Shown: positions 8,184 through 17,203 of the stretch, in pieces | How the letters are laid out: every line of letters starts with the position of its first letter | How positions within the stretch are numbered: the stretch's first letter is position 1 | Origin: Arthrobacter gandavensis | Lineage (GTDB): Bacteria > Actinomycetota > Actinomycetes > Actinomycetales > Micrococcaceae | Length of the DNA stretch: 64,000 nucleotides | Direction: 5' to 3' | NCBI RefSeq assembly: GCF_015355785.1 | Contig: NZ_JADKYW010000003.1 | Coordinates: forward strand, 62,001 to 126,000 | Notes under the pieces: generated by a model | Database searches by the model: none | Told to the model about the DNA's origin: nothing | What the model saw: only the letters and a program-made list of their open reading frames with translations | Program-made: the position numbers and the translations under genes

Positions 8184-8453
8184 CTAGCGGCGCAGGCCAA
8201 GACGCTCGATGAGCGCACGGTAACGCGTGATGTCGGTCTCGCGCAGGTAACCCAGCATACGGCGACGGCGACCAACCAGGGCCATCAGGCCGCGGCGGGT
8301 GTGGTGGTCGTGCTTGTGGGTCTTCAGGTGCTCAGTCAGGTCGGAAATACGACGGGACAGGACAGCAACCTGAACCTCAGGGGATCCGGTGTCACCTTCG
8401 GTGAGTGCGAATTCCTGAATGATCGCCTGCTTGACGGCGGGATCGAGTGCCAA
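8184..8453 (-). CDS. rpsO: 30S ribosomal protein S15
   Basis: Primary-binding protein of the small subunit that contacts the central domain of 16S rRNA and helps bridge to 23S rRNA. It has the standard 89 residues, with the S15 signature in [32 protein letters not shown]. The start is a TTG at 8451-8453, supported by AGGAG five bases upstream; no ATG is available nearby, so the rare start is real and may hold down expression. It sits between ribF and pnp on the same strand. Confidence 0.97.
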   Translation of the reverse strand: MALDPAVKQAIIQEFALTEGDTGSPEVQVAVLSRRISDLTEHLKTHKHDHHTRRGLMALVGRRRRMLGYLRETDITRYRALIERLGLRR

Positions 8454-8587
8454 TGTAACTCCTACAGTTGTGCCGTGAGGCCCGAATCAGCACTTCGCTG
8501 CCGGGAACCCTGTGCCGGCCTGGCGTAAACGCGGCAGACACAAAGAAAATCCAGCCGCCACGGACCGCAGCCGAATTTTCATCCAGT

Positions 8588-9577
8588 TTACCTGTCCGCA
8601 GTGCCTTCTGTCGAAAGGACTGCCCTGGTCCGCGCGACGTCAAGGCGCATCTGCTCAATGAGCGCTTCCGGTCCGGTATAGGCAACCATCCCCCGAAGCC
8701 GGTCCACGAATTCAACGCCGACTACCTGTCCGTAAAGGTTGAAGTCCTCCACTGCTTCCTGTGGACGGTCGATGACGTGCGCTTCGACCTGGCGGCTGAC
8801 GCCGTCGAAGGTCGGGTTCGAACCGACGGAGATGGCGGCAGGCCAGCGGGTGCCGCCGGAGTCGACCAGCCAGCCGGCATAAATGCCGTCCGCCGGAATG
8901 AGCCCAGTGGACTCGGGAGCGAGGTTCGCCGTCGGGAACCCAAGTTCCCGACCGCGGGCGGCACCGTGCACCACGGTGCCGCGCATCCGGTGGGTGCGGC
9001 CAAGCAGGCGGGCTGCGGTGCGGACGTCGCCGGCCGCCAGCGCCTCGCGGATCCAGGTGGAAGAACAGCGGCGCCCGGGCGTGTCTCCCGGACCTTCGGG
9101 CAGGGCATCGAGGTCATCCACGGCGATGACATCGAACCCCAGCTCCGCTCCGAGTTCGCGCATGGTGTCCAGGTCGCCGGTGTTTCCGCGTCCAAACCGG
9201 GCATCATGGCCCAGGACCACTGCCACCGCGTGCAGGCCGTCAGCGAGGAACCTGCGGACGAACTCCTCGGCGCTCAGGGAAGCAAGGTCCAAGTCATAGT
9301 GCACCATGAGCAGGCCGTCGAGTCCGGTTTCGGCCAGCGCTTCGGTGCGGTCTGCCGGGCCCATAATGAGGACCGGGGCGCTTTCCGGGCGGTGCACGGC
9401 TGCCGGGTGCGGATCGAAGGAGAGCGCGACGGCGGAAGCGCCGCGGTCCCGTGCGGTCTTGACCAGCTTCGACAGCACGTGCTGGTGGCCTAGGTGGACG
9501 CCGTCGAAGTTGCCGATTGTCACTACTGTCGGACCAAGGTCGGACGGCACCTCCGCAAGGTCATTCCAGTAATACAC
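8588..9577 (-). CDS. ribF: Bifunctional riboflavin kinase / FAD synthetase
   Basis: Makes FMN from riboflavin and ATP and then FAD from FMN and ATP. The N-terminal adenylyltransferase domain shows IGNFDGVHLGHQHV (residues 21-34, with the HxGH nucleotide-binding pair) and VLGHDARFGRGNTGD. The C-terminal kinase domain begins at GTVVHGAARGRELGFPTANL and contains VGSNPTFDG. The length of 329 residues is normal. The start is GTG at 9575-9577. It lies between the truB/membrane-protein group and rpsO, the usual truB-ribF-rpsO order, although here several extra genes separate truB from ribF. Confidence 0.96.
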   Translation of the reverse strand: MYYWNDLAEVPSDLGPTVVTIGNFDGVHLGHQHVLSKLVKTARDRGASAVALSFDPHPAAVHRPESAPVLIMGPADRTEALAETGLDGLLMVHYDLDLASLSAEEFVRRFLADGLHAVAVVLGHDARFGRGNTGDLDTMRELGAELGFDVIAVDDLDALPEGPGDTPGRRCSSTWIREALAAGDVRTAARLLGRTHRMRGTVVHGAARGRELGFPTANLAPESTGLIPADGIYAGWLVDSGGTRWPAAISVGSNPTFDGVSRQVEAHVIDRPQEAVEDFNLYGQVVGVEFVDRLRGMVAYTGPEALIEQMRLDVARTRAVLSTEGTADR

Positions 9578-9675
9578 CCGAGCTCCTTACCAGCGGACAG
9601 TCATCCATGAACCCCTCCCGGCGCATCTGCTGCCCGCGGAAGGCTTCATCCATTATGGCGGAAAAGCCGTGCCGG

Positions 9676-10356
9676 TTACGCACCCGCTCCGCTGCCGGTG
9701 CTGCCGGTGCGTGGTCCCTGGTGAATTTCGCGCCGCAGCTCGCTGGTCTTGACGATGAACCGGTGCCAGACCAGAAGTGCCGGAGGAAAGGCAAGCTCAA
9801 CGATCATCAGGATGATCAGCGTGAAGTGCGGAGTGCCGGAGAACGCCCAGGACAGCACCCGGCCGATCCCGCCCAGGAACACCATGAGGCAGACGAGCCA
9901 GAGCATATTGGCCCACTGGAACTTGATGGCGATGGCTACGAATGCCGCGCCTACGCCCACCATCATCGCCGAGAAGAAGCGGAACTGGCTCTCCAGCGAA
10001 GCGTTGACCGGTCCCCCGCCGGTCTGGGCGACCCCGGCCGTGCCGGTGACGAGGTAGTAGCCGCCGATCGCTGCAATGACCACGCCCACCGCAACAACAA
10101 CGGCCCTAAAGACGCCCCAGTCATCGGTGCTCTTCCAGGAGGCGTCCGCGGCGTCCTGCCGTGCCTCAGCCTTCCCTTCACGGACACGGAGCCTGCCGCC
10201 CCTCCGTCCGGTCTCCGCGGGACCGCTTTCGGTCCGGATATCCGCAGCGGAGGCCGCACGAGTGGGCGATTCTGGTAAAGACTGGCCGGCCGGCGGGCGC
10301 GGGTTTTCGGCGGCGCTCCGGGTATTCTCTTCCGGCCCGGGAGTTGGGATGCTCAT
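9676..10356 (-). CDS. DUF4345-type small membrane protein
   Basis: A 226-residue protein. The first 90 residues are polar, Pro/Arg/Glu-rich and probably cytoplasmic. Four hydrophobic segments follow (about residues 83-103, 122-140, 147-165 and 172-195). The run YYLVTGTAGVAQ, FRFFSAMMVGVGAAFVAIA and MLWLVCLMVFLGGIGRVLSW matches the DUF4345 pattern, whose function is unknown. I chose the ATG at 10354-10356, which has AGAGGGCAGGA upstream, over an in-frame start 18 codons earlier. It is the third of three small membrane-protein genes between truB and ribF. Confidence 0.75.
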   Translation of the reverse strand: MSIPTPGPEENTRSAAENPRPPAGQSLPESPTRAASAADIRTESGPAETGRRGGRLRVREGKAEARQDAADASWKSTDDWGVFRAVVVAVGVVIAAIGGYYLVTGTAGVAQTGGGPVNASLESQFRFFSAMMVGVGAAFVAIAIKFQWANMLWLVCLMVFLGGIGRVLSWAFSGTPHFTLIILMIVELAFPPALLVWHRFIVKTSELRREIHQGPRTGSTGSGAGA

Positions 10357-10450
10357 GGTCCTGCCCTCTGCTGGGATTGGCACCGCGCCGGTTACGGCAC
10401 GGTTTTCCACATCGTCTCACGCCCGGCGGCGGACAAGAACCCAGCTGCGG

Positions 10451-10894
10451 CTAGGCGCGTTTGCTGCCCCGGTGCTTGTACAGCCACCAGAGGCCGATGA
10501 TTGGAAGAATCAGCGGCACGAACCCGTAGCCCATGCCGAAGCCGGACCACACGGTGTCATCCGGCAGCGCGGCCGGATCCAGCAGCCCGAAGAAACCTAC
10601 GAACAGGACGCCGGCCATTTCGATGCTTACGGCCGCCACGGAAACCCGGTAGGACCTCTCTCCGGACCGGGCCAGCGAAAGAGTGGCCACGATGTAGACG
10701 ACGGCGGCGAAGGCAGAGAGGAGGTAGGCCACCGGCGCCTCGTCGAACTTGGTGACAATCTGGAAGGCCGCGCGGGCCGTTGCGGCAAGCGCAAAGACGC
10801 CGTAGACAGCCACGATGAGCCGTCCCGGGCCCGCATTCCGGGAGGTCGGTGAGGCGGCTGGCGACTCCGGGCGCGGCTTGATCAGTTTTTTCAT
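10451..10894 (-). CDS. Small membrane protein of unknown function
   Basis: A 147-residue protein not assigned to a family. After a basic N-terminus (MKKLIKPRPE) it has four predicted membrane segments: LIVAVYGVFALAATARAAF, YLLSAFAAVVYIVATLSL, VAAVSIEMAGVLFVGFFGLL and FVPLILPIIGLWWLY, then a basic tail HRGSKRA, so both ends are probably cytoplasmic. The ATG overlaps the stop of the preceding gene by four bases (ATGA), which implies translational coupling with the 10891-11265 protein. The two may act together. Confidence 0.75.
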   Translation of the reverse strand: MKKLIKPRPESPAASPTSRNAGPGRLIVAVYGVFALAATARAAFQIVTKFDEAPVAYLLSAFAAVVYIVATLSLARSGERSYRVSVAAVSIEMAGVLFVGFFGLLDPAALPDDTVWSGFGMGYGFVPLILPIIGLWWLYKHRGSKRA

Positions 10895-11265
10895 GCCAGC
10901 GGCGCTCCATCCCAAATCTGTTCCATGCGGAACAACATAACGAACACGGTAATGCCTACGGCCCCCAGGACCAGGTTGCTCCATCTGGACCGATCCATGA
11001 GCGACCACCAGACAGCCCCTATCGGAATGACCGCGGCGGTGAAGAGGTAGCCCCAGAACTCCCAGGCGGGGCCGTTGAGGGTTTCGCCTCCAGTCTGGCG
11101 GATGACGGCAGCGACGGCGTAGATAATCAGGAAAAGCTCGACGGCGGCTGCGGAGAGGATCGTCAGGTCATTCGGTCCGTGGCGCAGCACTGCCGCACCG
11201 ATGCAGAGCACGGCGGAGACCAGGCAGACAATCGTCCCGACGATGAACAGGGGGTCGATGACCAC
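10891..11265 (-). CDS. Small membrane protein of unknown function, coupled to its neighbour
   Basis: A 124-residue protein with four hydrophobic segments: PLFIVGTIVCLVSAVLCIGA, LTILSAAAVELFLIIYAVAA, WGYLFTAAVIPIGAVWW and LVLGAVGITVFVMLF. No family is recognised. The GTG start directly abuts the truB stop codon and uses an AAAGG within the end of truB, so it is probably translated from the truB transcript. Its own stop overlaps the next start by four bases. The link to a pseudouridine synthase is positional only. Confidence 0.72.
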   Translation of the reverse strand: MVIDPLFIVGTIVCLVSAVLCIGAAVLRHGPNDLTILSAAAVELFLIIYAVAAVIRQTGGETLNGPAWEFWGYLFTAAVIPIGAVWWSLMDRSRWSNLVLGAVGITVFVMLFRMEQIWDGAPLA

Positions 11266-12180
11266 TTAGGACCTTTCGTTTCCCGGGGCAAAGACGAGAA
11301 GCGCCTTTGCAGTGTCTTCCTTGTCCGCAAGCAGGCCGATCAGCTCCCCGTCCGGAGCAAAGGCCGCAACCGGCGCGTCCTCCCCTGCCGCTGTTCCGGA
11401 GGCCGGGATGCGGCGGCCGTGGGAGAGGTCCGCCGCTTCGCCGTCGCTCAGCTCACGCACCGGGAAAAGTGCCCGGGCGGCGTCGTTCAGGTCCAGGAGG
11501 CGGAGGTCCTCCGCGAGCTGGTCCAGGGTGCGGGCCTGCTCTTCGGTGTACGGTCCCACCGAGGTCCGGCGCAGGGCGGTGAGGTGGCCACCGACGCCCA
11601 GGGCAGCACCGAGGTCCCGGGCCAGCGCACGGATGTAGGTTCCGGAGGAGCATTCAACCGTGACGTCGACGTCGCGCAGCTTGCCGCCGTGCTCGCGGCG
11701 GATGTCATGGACCTCGAAGCGGGAGACGGTCACCGGACGGGCCGGAAGGTTCACCTCGCCGCCGGCACGCACGCGGGCGTAGGAGCGTTCTCCGCCCACC
11801 TTGATGGCGCTGACGCTGCTGGGGACCTGCAGGATGTCGCCGGTGAGGGCCTTCACGGCGCTGCGGATCTCTTCGTCCGTCACCGCCGCGGCGATGGTTT
11901 CGGCGGTGACTTCGCCTTCGGCGTCGTCGGTAACCGTGGACTGGCCCAGCCGGATAGTGGCTTCGTACGTCTTGGACGTACCCACAATGTAGGTCAGCAG
12001 GCGGGTGGCCTTGTTGATGCCCACCACGAGCACACCCGTTGCCATGGGATCAAGGGTTCCGGCGTGGCCGACTTTCCTGGTCCCGGCGAGCCTGCGCAGG
12101 CGGCCCACCACGTCGTGGCTGGTCCATCCCTGCGGTTTGTCCACAATAATCAGTCCTGAACGGACCTGCCCGGAATTCAC
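11266..12180 (-). CDS. truB: tRNA pseudouridine(55) synthase TruB
   Basis: Forms pseudouridine 55 in the T loop of tRNAs. The opening SGLIIVDKPQGWTSHDVV and the catalytic motif HAGTLDPMATGVLVVG (nucleophile Asp44) are diagnostic; a C-terminal PUA-like region follows ARALFPVRELSDGEA. The 304-residue length is normal. The open frame continues upstream to 12924, but that part is antisense to the aminotransferase, so I set the start at the GTG at 12178-12180. The nearest Shine-Dalgarno (GAAAGG) is only one base before it, so the exact start is not certain. Confidence 0.94.
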   Translation of the reverse strand: MNSGQVRSGLIIVDKPQGWTSHDVVGRLRRLAGTRKVGHAGTLDPMATGVLVVGINKATRLLTYIVGTSKTYEATIRLGQSTVTDDAEGEVTAETIAAAVTDEEIRSAVKALTGDILQVPSSVSAIKVGGERSYARVRAGGEVNLPARPVTVSRFEVHDIRREHGGKLRDVDVTVECSSGTYIRALARDLGAALGVGGHLTALRRTSVGPYTEEQARTLDQLAEDLRLLDLNDAARALFPVRELSDGEAADLSHGRRIPASGTAAGEDAPVAAFAPDGELIGLLADKEDTAKALLVFAPGNERS

Positions 12181-12291
12181 GCCTTTCAGTATATGCGCGC
12201 TGCCGGGACCCGAATTCCCGCACCCCGGCCCCCGTCCGTGCGGCGGCCCGGCCTCCGGGGGCGCGGACCGGCCCGGCTGTAGCATGCGGTT

Positions 12292-13455
12292 ATGTCCCAG
12301 CTCGCCGCCCATGTGCGTTCCGTTGACCCGAACCAGATCCGCGAAATAACGCAGGCGGCCTGGGCCACCCCCAATGCAGTAGTGCTCAGTATTGGCGAAC
12401 CCGGCTTTCCCACGCCGGTGCATGTGCTGCAGGCGGCGCAGGACACGCTGGCCCGGGACGAGACCGGCTACACGCCGAATGCCGGCATCACGCCGCTTCG
12501 CGCCGCCTTCGCCGAACGGGTGTCGGCACAGACCGGCACTGCAATCGACCCGTCCCGGGTATTCGTGACGTCCGGCGCCCAGCAGGGACTGCACCTGGCC
12601 ATGAGCATGCTCCTGGATGCCGGGGACGAGATCCTGATCCCCAACCCCGGTTACCCGACCTTCGCCATGACCGCCCGGCTGCTGCATGCGGAGCCGGTTG
12701 AATATCCTCTGCACCCGGAGAACGGATTCCAGCCGCGGATCGAGGATATTGAGGCGAGGATCACGCCCAGCACCCGGGTGTTGCTGGTAAATTCGCCGTC
12801 GAACCCGCTGGGCGCCGTCTTCAGTCCGGAGCTCACCCGGGAGCTGACGGAGCTCGCCCGGCGCCGGGACCTCTGGATTCTCTCCGATGAATGCTACGAA
12901 GCGTTTACCTTCGACGTGCCGCATGTTTCCCCGCTGGCCTTCGACGGCGGCGAGGCCGCAGGCGGAAAGCGCGTCGTCGCCTCCTACACGCTGTCCAAGA
13001 CCTACGGACTTACCGGGCTGCGTGTGGGGGCCCTCGTGACGCCTGCGGGCCTGGAGGCACAGCTGAGCACCGTCATGGAGTCGATCGTCTCCTGCGTGGC
13101 GTCACCCTCCCAGTACGCTGCCCTGGCGGCGCTGACCGGGCCGCAGGACTACGTGCGGGAGGCTGCGGCGCACTACCGCGGCAACCGGGATGCGGCATCA
13201 GCTGTCCTGGACGCCAAGGGAATTCCCTACCTCGCGGCGCAGGGCGCGTTCTACCTCTGGGCGGACCTCTCACATGTCTCCGGTGGCAACATTCGAAGCT
13301 GGGCCGGCCGGTTCCTGGCGGAGGAAGGCGTGGCAGTTGCACCGGGAACCGCGTTCGGGTCAATCGGCGAGGGCTGGATCCGCATCGCCCTGTGCGGTGG
13401 ACGCGAAGATCTGGTCACCGGTGTATCCCGGCTGCCGGGCGTCGGCAGCAGCTAA
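12292..13455 (+). CDS. PLP-dependent class I/II aminotransferase
   Basis: A 387-residue fold-type I aminotransferase of the aspartate aminotransferase superfamily. Visible features are the PNAGITPLRAAFAERV substrate region, NPGYPTFA, the cofactor-binding NSPSNPLG, SDECYE with the Asp contacting the pyridine nitrogen, and SYTLSKTYGLTGLRVG with the Schiff-base Lys236; the carboxylate-binding Arg lies in WIRIALC. The amino acid substrate cannot be told from sequence. The gene is on the plus strand inside an otherwise minus-strand translation block, separating truB from rbfA, which are usually adjacent. It ends at a bidirectional terminator shared with rbfA. Confidence 0.92.
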   Translation: MSQLAAHVRSVDPNQIREITQAAWATPNAVVLSIGEPGFPTPVHVLQAAQDTLARDETGYTPNAGITPLRAAFAERVSAQTGTAIDPSRVFVTSGAQQGLHLAMSMLLDAGDEILIPNPGYPTFAMTARLLHAEPVEYPLHPENGFQPRIEDIEARITPSTRVLLVNSPSNPLGAVFSPELTRELTELARRRDLWILSDECYEAFTFDVPHVSPLAFDGGEAAGGKRVVASYTLSKTYGLTGLRVGALVTPAGLEAQLSTVMESIVSCVASPSQYAALAALTGPQDYVREAAAHYRGNRDAASAVLDAKGIPYLAAQGAFYLWADLSHVSGGNIRSWAGRFLAEEGVAVAPGTAFGSIGEGWIRIALCGGREDLVTGVSRLPGVGSS

Positions 13456-13467
13456 TGCGCGGCAGGC

Positions 13468-13508
13468 AAAGAGGAGCGGCACCCCTTGCCGGGGTGCCGC
13501 TCCTCTTT
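13468..13508. terminator. Bidirectional terminator between aminotransferase and rbfA
   Basis: Perfect 18-base arms (13468-13485 and 13491-13508) running AAAGAGGAGCGGCACCCC with a 5-base loop. The arms end in AAA on one side and TTT on the other, so each strand gets a short U-run after the stem. It lies between convergent genes, 12 bases past the aminotransferase stop and 28 bases from the rbfA stop. Confidence 0.9.
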
Positions 13509-13536
13509 GGGAAATCACTGGTGGATCTGCGCTGGA

Positions 13537-14013
13537 TTAGCTGCGTGCGTCCGAGTCCTCTGCCGGTGCATCCTGCAGGTCCTCTTCGTCGTCGTCGTCA
13601 TCCCTGCGGTAGGGATCGGCGTCGCCGGCGTACGCGGCACCCTGCTTCAGCGCTGCGAGTTCCTCGTCGCGCTTCTTGGCCTCCCGGATCAGTTCCTCCA
13701 GGTGGCTGGCGTTCACGGGAATTTCGTCAGCGACGAACTCCAGGGTAGGGGTGAGCCGGACGGTGATGTTCTTTCCCACCTCCGAACGCAGGATTCCGCG
13801 GGCTGAATCGAGGGCAGCCTTCGTGTCGGCCTGCTGCGCCTCGTCCCCGAAAACGGTGTAGTAGACGGTGGCATGCTGCAGGTCGTTGGTGACGCGGGCA
13901 TCGGTGATGGTCACGAATCCCAGCCGGGGATCCTTGATCCGCCGCTCGAGCGCCTGGGCAACTACCACCTTGATGCGGTCAGCGAGTTTCGCAGCGCGTG
14001 CTGGATCTGCCAT
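13537..14013 (-). CDS. rbfA: 30S ribosome-binding factor RbfA
   Basis: KH-like protein that binds the immature 30S subunit and assists 16S rRNA 5'-end maturation and cold growth. The N-terminal ARAAKLADRIKVVVAQALERRIKDPRLGFVTITDARVTNDL region is family-typical. At 158 residues it is a little long owing to an acidic Asp/Glu-rich tail (DDDDDEEDL), common in actinobacterial versions. The ATG has a good AGGAGAGG upstream. It is the last gene of the rimP-nusA-ylxR-infB-rbfA series and is separated from infB by about 170 bases that contain a strong hairpin. Confidence 0.95.
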   Translation of the reverse strand: MADPARAAKLADRIKVVVAQALERRIKDPRLGFVTITDARVTNDLQHATVYYTVFGDEAQQADTKAALDSARGILRSEVGKNITVRLTPTLEFVADEIPVNASHLEELIREAKKRDEELAALKQGAAYAGDADPYRRDDDDDEEDLQDAPAEDSDARS

Positions 14014-14040
14014 TACCTCTCCTTAGCTAAAGATTTAGTT

Positions 14041-14076
14041 CGCACGCAGGCGGCCGCTGAGGGCCGCCTGCGTGCG
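14041..14076 (-). other. Perfect hairpin between infB and rbfA
   Basis: Arms CGCACGCAGGCGGCC (14041-14055) and its complement (14062-14076) pair over 15 bases with a 6-base loop. On the minus strand it lies about 106 bases after the infB stop and 27 bases before the rbfA start. The sequence after it (AACTAAATCTTT) is A/T-rich but not a clean U-run, so it may be a partial terminator that lowers rbfA relative to infB. Confidence 0.6.
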
Positions 14077-14182
14077 CTGAAATGCCTCAGGCCAGCACAG
14101 GCTGCCGCGCCGGCCGGGGCGGAGCGGGCCGCATAGGCCCGCAGGCAGGGGCCGCCGCGGACGGCGACCCCTGGCCGGGGTA

Positions 14183-17071
14183 CTAGGCCCGCGGCTTCTC
14201 GCGCATCTCGAAGGTCTCGATGATGTCGCCTTCCTTGACGTCGTTGAACGACCCCAGGCCGATACCACACTCGAAGTCGGTCCGGACTTCGGTGGCGTCG
14301 TCCTTGAAACGCTTGAGCGAATCAACGGTGAGGTTTTCGCCAATGACCTTGCCGTCACGGGTAACCCGTGCCTTGGCGTTGCGGCGGATAACTCCGGAGC
14401 GGACGATCGAGCCGGCGATGTTGCCGAACTTGGAGGAACGGAAGACTTCGCGGACCTCGGCGGTGCCGAGCTGCACTTCCTCGTACTCCGGCTTGAGCAT
14501 GCCCTTGAGGGCCAGCTCAATGTCATCGATTGCTGCGTAGATGACGGAGTAGAAGCGCATGTCCACGCCTTCGCGCTCGGCCAGGTCGGCCACGCGCTCG
14601 GCAGGCTTGACGTTGAAGCCGATGATGATCGCGTTGTCCACGGTCGCCAGGTTGACGTCGTTCTGCGTGATGGCACCAACGCCGCGGTGGATAACGCGCA
14701 GCTGCACGCCGTCCCCGACGTCGATCTTGAGCAGGGAGTCTTCCAGGGCTTCCACGGCACCGGAAACGTCACCCTTGAGGATGAGGTTAAGGGTGTCAAC
14801 CTTGCCGTCAGCGACAGCCTGGTCGAAGTCCTCAAGGCTGATGCGCTTGCGGCGCTTGGCCAGGGCGGCGTTGCGGTCCGCAGCTTCACGCTTCTCGGCG
14901 ATCTGGCGGGCGGTACGCTCGTCGTCGGTCACGAAGAAGGTGTCACCGGCACGCGGGACGTTGGACAGGCCGAGGACCTGCACCGGACGCGACGGTCCGG
15001 CTTCGGTTACGGCGTCGCCGTTCTCGTCGAACATGGCACGAACGCGGCCGTGGGCGGTGCCCGCTACGATCGTGTCGCCGACGCGCAGCGTACCGGACTG
15101 GACCAGGACGGTCGCGACGGCGCCGCGGCCCTTGTCCAGGTTCGCTTCGATGGCAATGCCTCGAGCGTCCTTGTCCGGGTTGGCACGCATGTCCAGGGCT
15201 GCGTCTGCGGTGAGCAGCACGGCCTCGAGCAGGGCGTCGATGTTCAGGTTCTGGCGTGCCGATACCTCAACGAACATGGTGTCGCCACCGTATTCTTCGG
15301 GAACCAGTCCGTACTCGGTCAGCTGTCCGCGGACCTTCTCCGGGTTGGCGCCTTCCTTGTCGATCTTGTTCACGGCAACCACGATCGGCACGTTTGCTGC
15401 CTGTGCGTGGTTGAGGGCTTCAACGGTCTGCGGCATGACGCCGTCGTCCGCTGCGACAACCAGGACAGCGATGTCGGTGACCTTCGCGCCACGGGCACGC
15501 ATGGCGGTGAACGCCTCGTGGCCCGGGGTATCGATGAAGGTAATGGCCCGCTCAGTGTCTTCGTGTTCGAAGGCGATCTGGTAGGCACCGATGTGCTGGG
15601 TAATGCCGCCGGCTTCGCCCTCGACAACCTTGGTGTTGCGGATCGCGTCGAGCAGGCGCGTCTTGCCGTGGTCAACGTGGCCCATGACGGTGACTACCGG
15701 AGGACGTGCCTCTAGTTCGTCGTCGCCTTCGGCTTCCAGCTCGGCTTCGAAGTCGATGTCGAAGCTGGAGAGCAGCTCGCGCTCTTCGTCTTCCGGTGAA
15801 ACAACCTGGATCTTGTAGCCCAGCTCTTCACCGAGTACACCGAACGTCTCTTCGTCCAGGGACTGGGTGGCCGTTGCCATTTCACCGAGGTGGAACAGCA
15901 CGGTGACCAGTGCTGCCGGGTTTGCCTCAATCTTGTCAGCGAAGTCCGTGATGGACGCGCCGCGGCGGAGCCGGACTACGGTGTTGCCGTCGCCGCGGGG
16001 TACCGAAACGCCGCCCAGCGACGGAGCTGACATCTGCTCCAGTTCCTGCCGCTTCGCCCGCTTCGACTTGCGCTGCTTGCCGCGTCCTGCGCCGCCCTTG
16101 CCGAAAGCACCGGCAGTGCCACCGCGTCCGCGGCCGCCCTTGCCAAAGCCGCCGCCAACGGGACCGCCGCCGGTTCCCGGAGCTCCGCCGGGTCCACGGC
16201 GGGGTCCGCCTGCACCCGGACGTGCCGGGGCTGCGGGCCGCTCAGTGCGGTTGGGCATCATGCCCGGAGTCGGGCGGTTTCCGCCGGCGCCGCCGGGGCG
16301 CGGAGCACCCGGACGCGGAGCGCCGGGACGCGGTGCACCGGGACGGGGTGCGCCCGGACGGGGACCGCCTGCGCCTGCTGCCGGACGCGGTCCTGCGGCG
16401 CCGGGGGTTCCGGTGCGCTCGGACTCGTCGCGGCGCTGGCCCGGACGGGGCATTCCCTGGGACGTGGCAAACGGGTTGTTGCCGGGACGGGGTCCGCCCT
16501 GGCCGTTTCCTTCACCGCGGCCGCGGGGACGCGGCATTCCCTGGGACGTCGCAAACGGGTTGTTGCCGGGGCGCGGGCCGGAAGCTCCGGGCCGCGGCGC
16601 ACCCGGACGGGGCGCTGAAGAGGATCCAGCCGGTGCTGCCGGAGCAGCGGGCTTTTCCTCGGTCTTGGGAGCCGGGGCGGGTGCCGGGGCTGCCGGCTTG
16701 CTCTCAGCCTTCGCCGGTGCGGCGGGGGCCGCCGGCGCCGGCGCCGCGGGGGCGGCCGGGGCAGGGGCAGCGGGGGCGGCCGGGGCAGGGGCAGCGGGCT
16801 TCTCTGCAGCGGGAGCCGGAGCTTCTGAGGCAGGCTTCGCTGCGGGGGCTGCCGGTGCCGGAGCGGCCGGGCGGGGAGCGGAGGTTTCCGGCTGTGCTGC
16901 CGGCTTGGATGCTGCGTCGGGGAACGCCCCGCGCAGTTTCTTGACTACGGGCGCTTCAATGGTTGAAGACGCCGACCGGACGAATTCGCCCAGTTCCTGC
17001 AGTTTTGCGACTGCGTCCTTCGAGGTAATGCCGAGCTCTTTGGCGAGCTCGTGTACGCGGACCTTGGCCAC
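14183..17071 (-). CDS. infB: Translation initiation factor IF-2
   Basis: GTPase that places initiator tRNA on the 30S subunit and promotes subunit joining. At 962 residues it is long because of the arm between the N-terminal IF2_N domain ([22 protein letters not shown]) and the G domain. The arm is Ala/Pro-rich, then Pro/Gly/Arg-rich with PGAPRPG repeats and two copies of a [13 protein letters not shown] block. The G domain shows GHVDHGKT (about residues 463-470), DTPGHE and NKID, followed by domains II-IV. The start is GTG with AGGAG upstream. It lies downstream of ylxR in the nusA operon. Confidence 0.97.
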   Translation of the reverse strand: MAKVRVHELAKELGITSKDAVAKLQELGEFVRSASSTIEAPVVKKLRGAFPDAASKPAAQPETSAPRPAAPAPAAPAAKPASEAPAPAAEKPAAPAPAAPAAPAPAAPAAPAPAAPAAPAKAESKPAAPAPAPAPKTEEKPAAPAAPAGSSSAPRPGAPRPGASGPRPGNNPFATSQGMPRPRGRGEGNGQGGPRPGNNPFATSQGMPRPGQRRDESERTGTPGAAGPRPAAGAGGPRPGAPRPGAPRPGAPRPGAPRPGGAGGNRPTPGMMPNRTERPAAPARPGAGGPRRGPGGAPGTGGGPVGGGFGKGGRGRGGTAGAFGKGGAGRGKQRKSKRAKRQELEQMSAPSLGGVSVPRGDGNTVVRLRRGASITDFADKIEANPAALVTVLFHLGEMATATQSLDEETFGVLGEELGYKIQVVSPEDEERELLSSFDIDFEAELEAEGDDELEARPPVVTVMGHVDHGKTRLLDAIRNTKVVEGEAGGITQHIGAYQIAFEHEDTERAITFIDTPGHEAFTAMRARGAKVTDIAVLVVAADDGVMPQTVEALNHAQAANVPIVVAVNKIDKEGANPEKVRGQLTEYGLVPEEYGGDTMFVEVSARQNLNIDALLEAVLLTADAALDMRANPDKDARGIAIEANLDKGRGAVATVLVQSGTLRVGDTIVAGTAHGRVRAMFDENGDAVTEAGPSRPVQVLGLSNVPRAGDTFFVTDDERTARQIAEKREAADRNAALAKRRKRISLEDFDQAVADGKVDTLNLILKGDVSGAVEALEDSLLKIDVGDGVQLRVIHRGVGAITQNDVNLATVDNAIIIGFNVKPAERVADLAEREGVDMRFYSVIYAAIDDIELALKGMLKPEYEEVQLGTAEVREVFRSSKFGNIAGSIVRSGVIRRNAKARVTRDGKVIGENLTVDSLKRFKDDATEVRTDFECGIGLGSFNDVKEGDIIETFEMREKPRA
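16441..16580. repeat. Duplicated coding block within infB
   Basis: The stretch encoding [15 protein letters not shown] appears twice, around 16444-16491 and 16537-16580, with nearly identical DNA (GGCATTCCCTGGGACGT then GCAAACGGGTTGTTGCCGGG). Next to it (16300-16370) lies a run of PGAPRPG units. These are in-frame repeats of the disordered arm, and this is where length changes between strains would be expected. Confidence 0.85.
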
Positions 17072-17203
17072 ATTTCTCCTGTCTCGGTCCGCACCGAGCC
17101 AGGCACGAACCGTCTATTTGCTGCGGGCTTCCGCTGCGGTTGCAGCAGGGCCCATCACAGAGCACAACAAAGTACTCATCGCTGGGTACTCATCGGGTTT
17201 CCA

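Noticed and set aside
10076-10852. 258-codon plus-strand frame
   Set aside because: It is antisense to two small membrane-protein genes and shows no protein-like pattern or ribosome site.
12181-12924. Long N-terminal extension of the truB frame
   Set aside because: It is antisense to the aminotransferase and lacks any family-like sequence; TruB homology begins just after the GTG at 12180.
14077-14182. Possible small gene in the infB-rbfA gap
   Set aside because: Frames are short, G/C-biased in all positions and without ribosome sites.
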